Below, piece by piece: positions 44,801 through 50,337 of a DNA stretch of 50,337 nt. Origin of the DNA: Burkholderiales bacterium. GTDB taxonomy: Bacteria; Pseudomonadota; Gammaproteobacteria; Burkholderiales; JABEVD01. A model generated the notes under the pieces. The model did not search any database and was not told where the DNA came from. It saw nothing but the letters and a program-made list of their open reading frames with translations. Location of the stretch: NCBI GenBank assembly GCA_019753155.1, contig JAIELG010000025.1:1-50337 (forward strand). The letters are read 5' to 3'. Made by a program: the position numbers and the translations under genes. How positions within the stretch are numbered: position 1 is the stretch's first letter; the number at the start of each line of letters is the position of its first letter.

Positions 44801-45964
44801 TTAAATACCTTTATCTTTTATAAATTGTTTAATTGTATCAATTTGACTCTGGAATGTTCTGATTTCGCGCTCAACAGAACTCTTATACTGCAATGAATCC
44901 AGCTTCCCGACATGCTCTGCAAGCCTATTTTCGAGAGACTGGAGAGATTTAAAGATGCTTGATGCGCCATCTTTGCTCAACTGAACTTCGAGTTGTGCAG
45001 CGAACTTAGCCCCCTTCCCCTCGACGCCTCCGACAATGCCTATGGCAGAATCGCCTGCGGACATTCCCCATTGTGCCGCAGTGCATCCGCCGTCGTTTAG
45101 ACAAGTACCGAGCTTGTACCCAGGCCAATAGTCGTACAGGGCCTGTTCCAGTTTCGAGGTGCATGCGCCAGCAGTGGAACAGTAGTTGAACAGGTACCCG
45201 AACGCTGCCGTTTCCGCCCCGTTGGCGAACTTCCCGCCGCCGATCACCGAAACAGTGCCGCCCGCCACCATTGTAGCTACGAAGTTGCCGCCCGTAGCGT
45301 TCGTCGCCCACTTTCCGGCTACTGCGGAGAATGCGCCCCTACCGCAGCCGCCGCTGCCGATCTCGCCGCTCAGGCAACCCGCAAAAGCATGAGCGGCATA
45401 GCGCTCGAAGCTTGCCGGGTCACCCATGCCGCCCGCCCAGCCGAACATCGCGCCGCTTGCCGCACCTTGCAGCCCCGCATTCAGGTCTCCGCCGGAACCG
45501 ACAACCCCCGCGGCAAATCCACCGGCGGTACCTGCGGCAATGCCACCCCAGGCAGCCCCGCTAGCCGTGCAACTCGCCCAGGCACTGCCTGACACTAGAC
45601 CGCCAGTATAATATGCCACAGCAATCGAAATGGCTGTTCTTCCCACATCGCTGTGCCATGTGTCTTTCCACGCGCTCTGTACTGAGTGGAACACTCCGCC
45701 TATCGCATCGCCGACGCCCCCAAACACATCCCCCAGGAAGGAGTACCCGCTCGGATCGATCCCCCCCATCGGGTCGTTCCATGCATAGGCATAGCGGTTA
45801 TAGCTCTGCAGGTTGTAGGGCGACTGGATGGAGGGATCGGCGCTCATGAACCGCCCCAGCAGCGGATCGTACATCCGCCCGTTCATGTTGATCACCCCCA
45901 CCTCGTCCAGCATCTCGTGGCCCGTATACCCGTGACGCGCCGTCACCCCCACGATCGTGTTCAT
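44801..45964 (-). CDS. Rhs C-terminal tip 1 (orphan cassette)
   Basis: C-terminal end of an Rhs polymorphic toxin without the YD-repeat body. From ATG 45964 it begins MNTIVGVTARHGYTGHEMLDE, then the Rhs core end NGRMYDPLLGRFMSADPSIQS. A Gly/Ala-rich linker follows, then the segment GGTASVIGGGKFANGAETAA (shared with the other two tips), then a unique tail of about 130 residues starting FNYCSTAGACTSKLEQ and ending SQIDTIKQFIKDKGI, helical and of unknown activity. A TTG at 45988 would add eight residues. As it has no body of its own, it is probably silent until recombined onto a full rhs gene. Confidence 0.8.
   Translation of the reverse strand: MNTIVGVTARHGYTGHEMLDEVGVINMNGRMYDPLLGRFMSADPSIQSPYNLQSYNRYAYAWNDPMGGIDPSGYSFLGDVFGGVGDAIGGVFHSVQSAWKDTWHSDVGRTAISIAVAYYTGGLVSGSAWASCTASGAAWGGIAAGTAGGFAAGVVGSGGDLNAGLQGAASGAMFGWAGGMGDPASFERYAAHAFAGCLSGEIGSGGCGRGAFSAVAGKWATNATGGNFVATMVAGGTVSVIGGGKFANGAETAAFGYLFNYCSTAGACTSKLEQALYDYWPGYKLGTCLNDGGCTAAQWGMSAGDSAIGIVGGVEGKGAKFAAQLEVQLSKDGASSIFKSLQSLENRLAEHVGKLDSLQYKSSVEREIRTFQSQIDTIKQFIKDKGI
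45801..45961 (-). repeat. Rhs core repeat, copy 1
   Basis: DNA coding the Rhs core end. It is essentially identical to 48993-49118 over about 125 bases, and to 50222-50337 over the part seen, including the run-up to the tip (TAGCTCTGCAGGTTGTAGGG on the plus strand). Confidence 0.85.
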
Positions 45965-46056
45965 CCAGAAATGGTGGTCTGTCCCCAATACTCCTGCAAT
46001 ACCCCCTAAAAAGCTGTCAATACACTAAACCGCTATCCGCATAATATCTATTACGC

Positions 46057-46062
46057 TATACT
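46057..46062 (+). promoter_or_regulatory. Possible -10 element for the HTH-brnT-brnA genes
   Basis: TATACT, about 32 bases before the GTG at 46094. No good -35 is seen. The gap 45989-46093 is AT-richer than its surroundings and holds nothing else recognisable. Confidence 0.35.
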
Positions 46063-46093
46063 CGGACAAGCGTGTTCGATACTGGGGGTTACA

Positions 46094-46291
46094 GTGGCGA
46101 CTTCGTTTCAATTGGCTTTCTGTAAGATGGAATTCCCTGAACGGCTCGCCCGTATGCACAAGGAGCGCGGGCTTGCGCAGCAGCAACTGGCCGACCGCGC
46201 CGGTGTCCATGTGGTGCAAATCCGCCGCTATGAAGGCGACGTGAGCCAGCCCGCCGTCGATGTGTTGAAGCAGCTCGCCACCGCCCGATGA
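46094..46291 (+). CDS. Truncated XRE-type helix-turn-helix protein
   Basis: A 65-residue protein with an XRE-type HTH: FPERLARMHKERGLAQQQLA then DRAGVHVVQIRRYEGDVSQP. Family members of this type usually continue past 100 residues; here the frame stops right after LATAR with a TGA overlapping the brnT ATG. The start GTG 46094 has GGGGG six bases upstream; ATG 46127 is the alternative. It may be a remnant or a small repressor of the TA genes behind it. Confidence 0.65.
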   Translation: MATSFQLAFCKMEFPERLARMHKERGLAQQQLADRAGVHVVQIRRYEGDVSQPAVDVLKQLATAR

Positions 46292-46593
46292 GCGCGCCTG
46301 AACTGGATATCACGTGGGACTCGGTCAAAGCCCTCTCGAATATCGTCAAGCATGGCGTAACATTTGCCCAGGCAGCGCTGGTGTTGGTTGATCCTCTGGC
46401 GCTGACGGTGTTCGATACGGCGCACAGCGAGAACGAGGAGCGCTGGTTTACGCTGGGGATGTCGGATGGCAAATTGCTGGCGGTGTCGCATACCTACAGA
46501 ATGGCGGAGCCGTCCAGCGTGCAGGTGCGCATTATTTCGGCACGCGAGGCAACACGCCGCGAACGCGAACAGTATGAGAACGAACCACGATAG
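46288..46593 (+). CDS. brnT: BrnT-family ribonuclease toxin
   Basis: A 101-residue BrnT (DUF497) toxin. DITWDSVKALSNIVKHGVTFAQAALVLVDP is the family start in consecutive segments, HSENEERWFTLGMSDGKLLAV the middle, and RIISAREATRREREQYE the end. BrnT toxins are RelE-like ribonucleases that block translation. It overlaps the HTH gene by four bases (ATGA) and precedes brnA by eight bases, the usual toxin-first order. Confidence 0.88.
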   Translation: MSAPELDITWDSVKALSNIVKHGVTFAQAALVLVDPLALTVFDTAHSENEERWFTLGMSDGKLLAVSHTYRMAEPSSVQVRIISAREATRREREQYENEPR

Positions 46594-46601
46594 GTGAAAC
46601 C

Positions 46602-46835
46602 ATGAGCCCAACACAATCAGCACACGATGACGACATGCCCGCCGAGATTGATTTCTCGAAGGGAGTGCGCGGCAAATTCTTTCATCCCGGCGCCAAGTTC
46701 AATCTGCCGGTATATCTGGATGACCAGGTGCAGGCGCAATTGACCGCGCTGGCCAACGCCAAGGGGGTCGACTTTTCGGTGCTGGTCAATGATCTGCTCA
46801 AGAAGGATCTCGAACTCATCGAGATGGCGCGATAG
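46602..46835 (+). CDS. brnA: BrnA-like antitoxin
   Basis: A 77-residue protein with the EIDFSKGVRGKFFHPGAKFN start seen in BrnA-type or related antitoxins and a ribbon-helix-helix-like end (PVYLDDQVQAQLTALANAKG followed by VDFSVLVNDLLKKDLELIEM). It lies eight bases behind brnT. The complex would bind DNA and repress its own operon. Confidence 0.8.
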   Translation: MSPTQSAHDDDMPAEIDFSKGVRGKFFHPGAKFNLPVYLDDQVQAQLTALANAKGVDFSVLVNDLLKKDLELIEMAR

Positions 46836-46900
46836 GCGGCCAACTCCACACCACCAGAACGAAAGAGGGCTCAGGCTGGCCGCTAAGGAAAGGAGTGCAT

Positions 46901-47128
46901 ATGGAACGCATTGTCAATCTGCATATCGAGAAGCTGCCAGAAGGCGTTTATCTGGCTACCAGCGATGAAGTGCAGGGTTTGGTCGCCCAGGGGCGCACGA
47001 TTCAGGAGACCATAGAGATCGCGCGCGATGTGGCGAAGAAACTCTTGGAGGCGCAAGAGGAAGACCGGGGAGAGCCACCGCCTGCCGCCCGCGATGTGTT
47101 TGATTATCCGCTCATCGTAAGCGCTTGA
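46901..47128 (+). CDS. hicB: HicB-type antitoxin of the intact hicBA pair
   Basis: A 75-residue protein starting MERIVNLHIEKLPEGVYLAT, with the HicB partial RNase-H fold (SDEVQGLVAQGRTIQETIEIARDVAKKLLEA in segments). AAGGAG lies five bases before ATG 46901. It overlaps hicA (TGATG), giving a coupled pair. Sequence differs strongly from the hicB at 44185. Confidence 0.85.
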   Translation: MERIVNLHIEKLPEGVYLATSDEVQGLVAQGRTIQETIEIARDVAKKLLEAQEEDRGEPPPAARDVFDYPLIVSA

Positions 47129-47352
47129 TGGGGCGGCTTGCCGGTTTCAGTTACAGAGAGATCGTGAAGCGCTTGAAGCAGTTGGGGTTTGAGTTCGACC
47201 GCCAGGCAGCGGGTTCCCATGAGATTTGGCACAATCCTGGCACAAACCGGTATACCACTATCCCCAACCATCCGGGCGATATGTCGGAAGGGACGCTCAG
47301 GGCCATTCTCAAGCAGGCGGCCATCGAGCCGGAGGCGTTCTTGAAGCGGTAA
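47128..47352 (+). CDS. hicA: HicA-type mRNA interferase toxin
   Basis: A 74-residue HicA toxin: GFSYREIVKRLKQLGFEFDR, then AAGSHEIWHNPGTNRYTTIP with the catalytic His31, then NHPGDMSEGTLRAILKQAAI. Complete, unlike the copy at 43976. It would cleave mRNA when free of HicB. Confidence 0.88.
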   Translation: MGRLAGFSYREIVKRLKQLGFEFDRQAAGSHEIWHNPGTNRYTTIPNHPGDMSEGTLRAILKQAAIEPEAFLKR

Positions 47353-47380
47353 TACCTCTGCGGGGTATGACACAGGCGAA

Positions 47381-47403
47381 GGGCACAGGCTATGCTTGTG
47401 CCC
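47381..47403 (+). terminator. Hairpin after the intact hicBA pair
   Basis: GGGCACA-GGCTATGCT-TGTGCCC forms a seven-pair stem 29 bases behind hicA. No T run follows, so termination is uncertain. The rest of the gap to 47462 shows nothing. Confidence 0.4.
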
Positions 47404-47462
47404 TCCATATAGCGATCATGGGTTTCACCGATCAATGCCCCCCTGAGTGAGGTTCCCTCGCA

Positions 47463-47975
47463 TCAGTCAAATCGCGCTTCCGACCACTGCCCCTCATAGC
47501 AATAGAACACACGCTGGACACCATCGTAATCAATTACCAGGGGACGAAACTGGGTAGATTTGGAGGCATCACGGTTCTTGATTTCCAGCTTCGCGTTATC
47601 GAATGTCCGAAACACAGACAACGGAAGTCGACGAGGGAACACTCCAAGCCCGCCAGGCATGGTACGCCCTAGCCCAAGCTCTCGTTGTTTACAGGTACCG
47701 CCTGAGTCAGCAGCAAGCAACACCAAGAAGTATTGTTTCTTGCGCTCACATACATATGCGGCAGAATATTCCCGGTTTTCCGGCTGCTCATCAAAGAAGA
47801 ATGGAGGAAGCGTAATTCCATCTCGATCAAAGAAATCTTTTATTGGGCCGCAGTTTCGCGCCATAGCATCATGGAGTAAGACTGACGGCATCCCCCCATC
47901 CATAGGTCCTGCTAACACAACAGGGCAAGCCGTAAGGCACACGCAAACCAATAACCATCTCTGAAAACGATTCAT
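47463..47975 (-). CDS. Secreted protein behind Rhs tip 2, candidate periplasmic immunity protein
   Basis: A 170-residue protein with a signal peptide MNRFQRWLLVCVCLTACPVV, probable cleavage after VLA, then a Cys-containing mature part (Cys in RNCGP, YVCERKK, GTCKQ and YCYEGQ; two disulfides possible). No family recognised. It starts six bases after the stop of Rhs tip 2, and GGAG (inside that tip's last codons) lies eight bases before its ATG, so it is translationally coupled. The export signal fits a partner toxin acting in the periplasm. Confidence 0.65.
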   Translation of the reverse strand: MNRFQRWLLVCVCLTACPVVLAGPMDGGMPSVLLHDAMARNCGPIKDFFDRDGITLPPFFFDEQPENREYSAAYVCERKKQYFLVLLAADSGGTCKQRELGLGRTMPGGLGVFPRRLPLSVFRTFDNAKLEIKNRDASKSTQFRPLVIDYDGVQRVFYCYEGQWSEARFD

Positions 47976-47981
47976 CTGTGG

Positions 47982-49142
47982 CTACTCCGATGGAGAATAG
48001 TAGAGACTCTTCCGGTTATACAAATTGACGTGAGTATGTGGAGCATTAGGATAGTCTCGGCCTGTCGAAGATGGATCGAACTGGGTCGATCTTAGAGCAG
48101 TATCGAAATCCGTTTTAGAAACGCCGCGCACATCGAGATCAACGGCTCTAGCTCCACGTTCATACAAGTGAGGGCTTCGGCTGCTAGCACCTTCCACAAT
48201 GGAATTATCTGTCGCTGATCGAATGTTCCCCTCACTGTCCCTGTACCTATCACCACCAGTAACCGACAATTCAAATTTGGCATCGTCATAACCCATATTA
48301 ACGAGCTTTTGATTTAGCGCATTTAGATTGCGTAATACATTGGGATTCCTCAGAGTGAATCCATTGTGCGCTACATGATTGAACAGATACCCGAACGCGG
48401 CGGTTTCCGCCCCGTTGGCGAATTTCCCGCCACCGATCACCGACGCCGTGCCGCCAACAATAGCATATTTAATGACATTGGCGTTGCCCCAGTTGCCCAA
48501 CTTCGGCCCTGCAAACTCGGAAAAGCCCGCCGATATCGCACCATTACCACAATCCCCTCCTCCCGCCGAAGCGCCCGCGCATCCAGCGGCGGCATGAGCC
48601 ATCGCTCGTCCAAAACTCCCATCGCCCCAATGCATGGTGTCGGAGAGCGATCCCGCCCCGTAAAACAACCCAGCAGTGATCGCACCCCCCGCCGCCCCGT
48701 TCCAGCCCCCGGCTATCCCGCCGGATATTCCGCCTACCGCCACCGCGCTGCCGAAACCTCCGAGACTGTTTGCGAAAAACCCAGGCCCCATCCACGCCGC
48801 TGCAGCTACGCCGATTATGGTTCGAGTAGTCTGAGTATTGATAATACCCGCTTCATGCCCGACCAGCGCCGCTGCAATAGCGAAAACACACCACGGACAT
48901 TGGCCACTCGCATCAGTATATCGGAGCGGGTTGTCGACCACGTAGGCATAGCGATTATAGCTCTGCAGGTCGAACGGAGCGGGAATCACGAAGTCCGCGC
49001 TCATGAACCGCCCCAGCAGCGGATCGTACATCCGCCCGTTCATGTTGATCACCCCCACCTCGTCCAGCATCTCGTGGCCCGTATACCCATGACGCGCCGT
49101 CACCCCCACGATCGTGTTGTTCGGGTCGTCCGCCCCCGACAC
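47982..49142 (-). CDS. Rhs C-terminal tip 2 with M15 peptidase-like toxin
   Basis: Rhs tip of 386 residues beginning at GTG 49142 (no YD-repeat body). Core NTIVGVTARHGYTGHEMLDE and NGRMYDPLLGRFMSAD; Gly/Ala-rich middle; shared segment GTASVIGGGKFANGAETAAF; then a unique tail. The tail holds VTGGDRY, SRSPHLYERGARAVDLDV and PHTHVNL. The first His, the Asp of AVD and the HTH pair recall the zinc ligands of M15 D-Ala-D-Ala peptidases (usually SxHxxGxAxD and HxH), with a few extra residues between the first His and Asp. Probable target: peptidoglycan. Coupled to a signal-peptide protein downstream. Confidence 0.75.
   Translation of the reverse strand: MSGADDPNNTIVGVTARHGYTGHEMLDEVGVINMNGRMYDPLLGRFMSADFVIPAPFDLQSYNRYAYVVDNPLRYTDASGQCPWCVFAIAAALVGHEAGIINTQTTRTIIGVAAAAWMGPGFFANSLGGFGSAVAVGGISGGIAGGWNGAAGGAITAGLFYGAGSLSDTMHWGDGSFGRAMAHAAAGCAGASAGGGDCGNGAISAGFSEFAGPKLGNWGNANVIKYAIVGGTASVIGGGKFANGAETAAFGYLFNHVAHNGFTLRNPNVLRNLNALNQKLVNMGYDDAKFELSVTGGDRYRDSEGNIRSATDNSIVEGASSRSPHLYERGARAVDLDVRGVSKTDFDTALRSTQFDPSSTGRDYPNAPHTHVNLYNRKSLYYSPSE
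48993..49118 (-). repeat. Rhs core repeat, copy 2
   Basis: Core DNA nearly identical to copies 1 and 3 between the coding positions for TIVGVTARHG and MSAD. It diverges abruptly from both others just past MSAD. Confidence 0.85.
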
Positions 49143-49174
49143 GAAACGCCGCTTCGATCAATTCGATATTATGT

Positions 49175-49210
49175 CCCCGGAATTTCGGCCCGGAATTTCG
49201 GAATTTCGGC
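49175..49210. repeat. Short direct repeats of CGGAATTTCGG
   Basis: CCGGAATTTCGG, CCCGGAATTTCGG and GAATTTCGGC follow each other in the 67-base gap between Rhs tips 2 and 3. CGGAATTTCGG is close to palindromic. Confidence 0.5.
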
Positions 49211-50337
49211 TACATATCGCGATCATGGGTGACATGCCATGCAAAGCAATTGGCGAGTTTTAAAGGAATCTTCGGAGCATTCTTCAGCACCCATTCTTTG
49301 ATTTGTTGTTCTTCGTAAATTGTCGCAGCGCCTCCCCACAGAGTGACGTAATGGCTTGTCAGCGGGTCCTTTTTATAAAAAAGGAATGTTTCATCGGAGA
49401 CATGAGTATCGATATAGATAATGCTCCAACCATGACTCTTAAACGACTGAAGCACGTCTACAGATGAAACGTGCAATTCTTTTGCGATCTTAGGTGCAAG
49501 TACCAATTTGCGTTTGCCACTTAGGCTGCGATCCACACCATCACATGGCGATGCGCTCACACCAGATAATGAAACGGCACTATTATAAAATTTATCAAAA
49601 TAATTCTGGATCTTCGGAGGTAATTTATGCCCAAGCGTATTAAACAAGTACGCATAAGCTGCGGTAATCGCCCCATTCTCGAACTTCCCACCCCCGATCA
49701 CTGACGCCGTACCACCGATGACCATCCGGCTGACCCCTTGACCTACGGGCCCGAAGCCGCTCGTCATCGGGCCGGCAAGCTCGGCAAAACCCGCAGCCAT
49801 CGCCCCGCTCCCGAAATTCCCGCCCTGCGCAATGCTCATCATACCACCGCCGAAAGCATGAAGCGTGGCACGACCTATTCCGCCATCAGCGAATGTCGAA
49901 TAACCCTGGCCTGCCAAACTGGTCGAATAATCACCGATCGCCCCGAACATCGCCCCGCTTGCCGCGCCAATGAGCGTACTTTGTGGCGTTCCCCCGGTTA
50001 CATAGCCGAGTATGGCGCCTCCGACTATCCCGTTGCCCACAGCCACGCTTGTACCAAGAGTTGCCGCTACAGAAGTTCCGAATCCTCCCGCGCCAATGAG
50101 TTCGGGTGCATATACCACTGCGGCAACAGCCACAGCCGCCCTGAAGAAATCTCCCAAGCTGAAGTACCCCGACGGATCGGAGCACACCATCGGATTGTTC
50201 CAGCAGTAGCTGTAGCGATTATAGCTCTGCAGGTTGTAGGGCGACTGGATGGAGGGATCGGCGCTCATGAACCGCCCCAGCAGCGGATCGTACATCCGCC
50301 CGTTCATGTTGATCACCCCCACCTCGTCCAGCATCTC
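49210..50337 (-). CDS. Rhs C-terminal tip 3 (5' end beyond window)
   Basis: Open in frame to the right edge, so it may be the end of a full-length rhs gene or another tip cassette. Core EMLDEVGVINMNGRMYDPLL then GRFMSADPSIQSPYNLQSYN, as in tip 1. A Gly/Ala-rich middle is followed by the shared segment GTASVIGGGKFENGAITAAY, then a unique tail of about 140 residues (HKLPPKIQNYFDKFYNSAVS ... LANCFAWHVTHDRDM), with Cys and His near the end but no family I can name. Only 67 bases separate its stop from tip 2, so there is no room for its own immunity gene. Confidence 0.75.
   Translation of the reverse strand, partial: EMLDEVGVINMNGRMYDPLLGRFMSADPSIQSPYNLQSYNRYSYCWNNPMVCSDPSGYFSLGDFFRAAVAVAAVVYAPELIGAGGFGTSVAATLGTSVAVGNGIVGGAILGYVTGGTPQSTLIGAASGAMFGAIGDYSTSLAGQGYSTFADGGIGRATLHAFGGGMMSIAQGGNFGSGAMAAGFAELAGPMTSGFGPVGQGVSRMVIGGTASVIGGGKFENGAITAAYAYLFNTLGHKLPPKIQNYFDKFYNSAVSLSGVSASPCDGVDRSLSGKRKLVLAPKIAKELHVSSVDVLQSFKSHGWSIIYIDTHVSDETFLFYKKDPLTSHYVTLWGGAATIYEEQQIKEWVLKNAPKIPLKLANCFAWHVTHDRDM
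50222..50337 (-). repeat. Rhs core repeat, copy 3 (cut by window edge)
   Basis: Identical, as far as read, to 45801-45916, including the post-core stretch coding DPSIQSPYNLQSYNRY. Confidence 0.85.

Noticed and set aside
44801-50337. CRISPR array or phage-type repeat cluster suggested by repeated DNA
   Set aside because: The repeats are long, few and protein-coding (Rhs core), with no regular spacer units and no cas genes.

Overview
This looks like a chromosome segment of a betaproteobacterium. Three things support that: the order tig-clpP-clpX-lon-hupB-tRNA-Val-tRNA-Asp-ppiD next to fabI, a moderately GC-rich and densely packed coding style, and a full exosortase A (XrtA/PEP-CTERM) exopolysaccharide locus. 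An iron-, sulfur- or methyl-compound-oxidising member of the Nitrosomonadales would fit, but that placement is inference from gene content.

Layout. (1) 1-4284, minus strand: a yejABEF-type peptide ABC importer, running off the left edge inside yejF. (2) 4362-13626: housekeeping block with fabI (plus), then on the minus strand tig, clpP, clpX, lon, hupB, tRNA-Val, tRNA-Asp and ppiD. A sigma-32-like site precedes lon. (3) 13762-23484, minus strand: first arm of the XrtA locus, transcribed sugar transferase, prsK, prsR, FemAB/GNAT-like protein, DegT-like PLP enzyme, second GNAT-like protein, AMP-forming acyl ligase. (4) 23704-38609, plus strand: second arm, a tightly coupled operon of about 15 kb. 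It holds the export lipoprotein, chain-length determinant, tyrosine autokinase, beta-barrel protein, a ruined wecB, deacetylase, FemAB protein, four GT4 glycosyltransferases, xrtA and an amidotransferase. (5) 38610-39704: two sigma-54 promoter modules, one PEP-CTERM substrate gene and its terminator. (6) 39766-43779: tRNA-Leu, an acyl carrier protein, two alpha/beta hydrolases, a TPR protein and, convergent, an O-antigen-ligase-like protein. (7) 43780-50337: accessory toxin region with an IS3 scrap, a frameshifted hicBA pair, three Rhs C-terminal tips (the last cut by the window edge), two tip-linked small genes, a truncated HTH gene with brnT/brnA, and an intact hicBA pair.

How the genes fit together. 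The XrtA arms should build and export a polysaccharide: priming sugar transferase, glycosyltransferases, Wza/Wzz/tyrosine-kinase export set, deacetylase. They should also process and perhaps glycosylate PEP-CTERM proteins (XrtA protease/transpeptidase, ligase-like protein). PrsK/PrsR is a sigma-54-type two-component system. The only PEP-CTERM gene in the window carries two sigma-54 promoters, each preceded at the same 83-bp distance by a GTGTC-N10-ACAC palindrome, which ties the regulator to its target. The acyl ligase, ACP, hydrolases, DegT enzyme and GNAT proteins suggest a dedicated acyl or amino modification pathway of unknown product.

The right end is a polymorphic-toxin array. The three Rhs tips share nearly identical core DNA and a second conserved segment just before the variable toxin. 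One tip resembles a peptidoglycan M15 peptidase and is coupled to a small secreted protein that could be its immunity factor.
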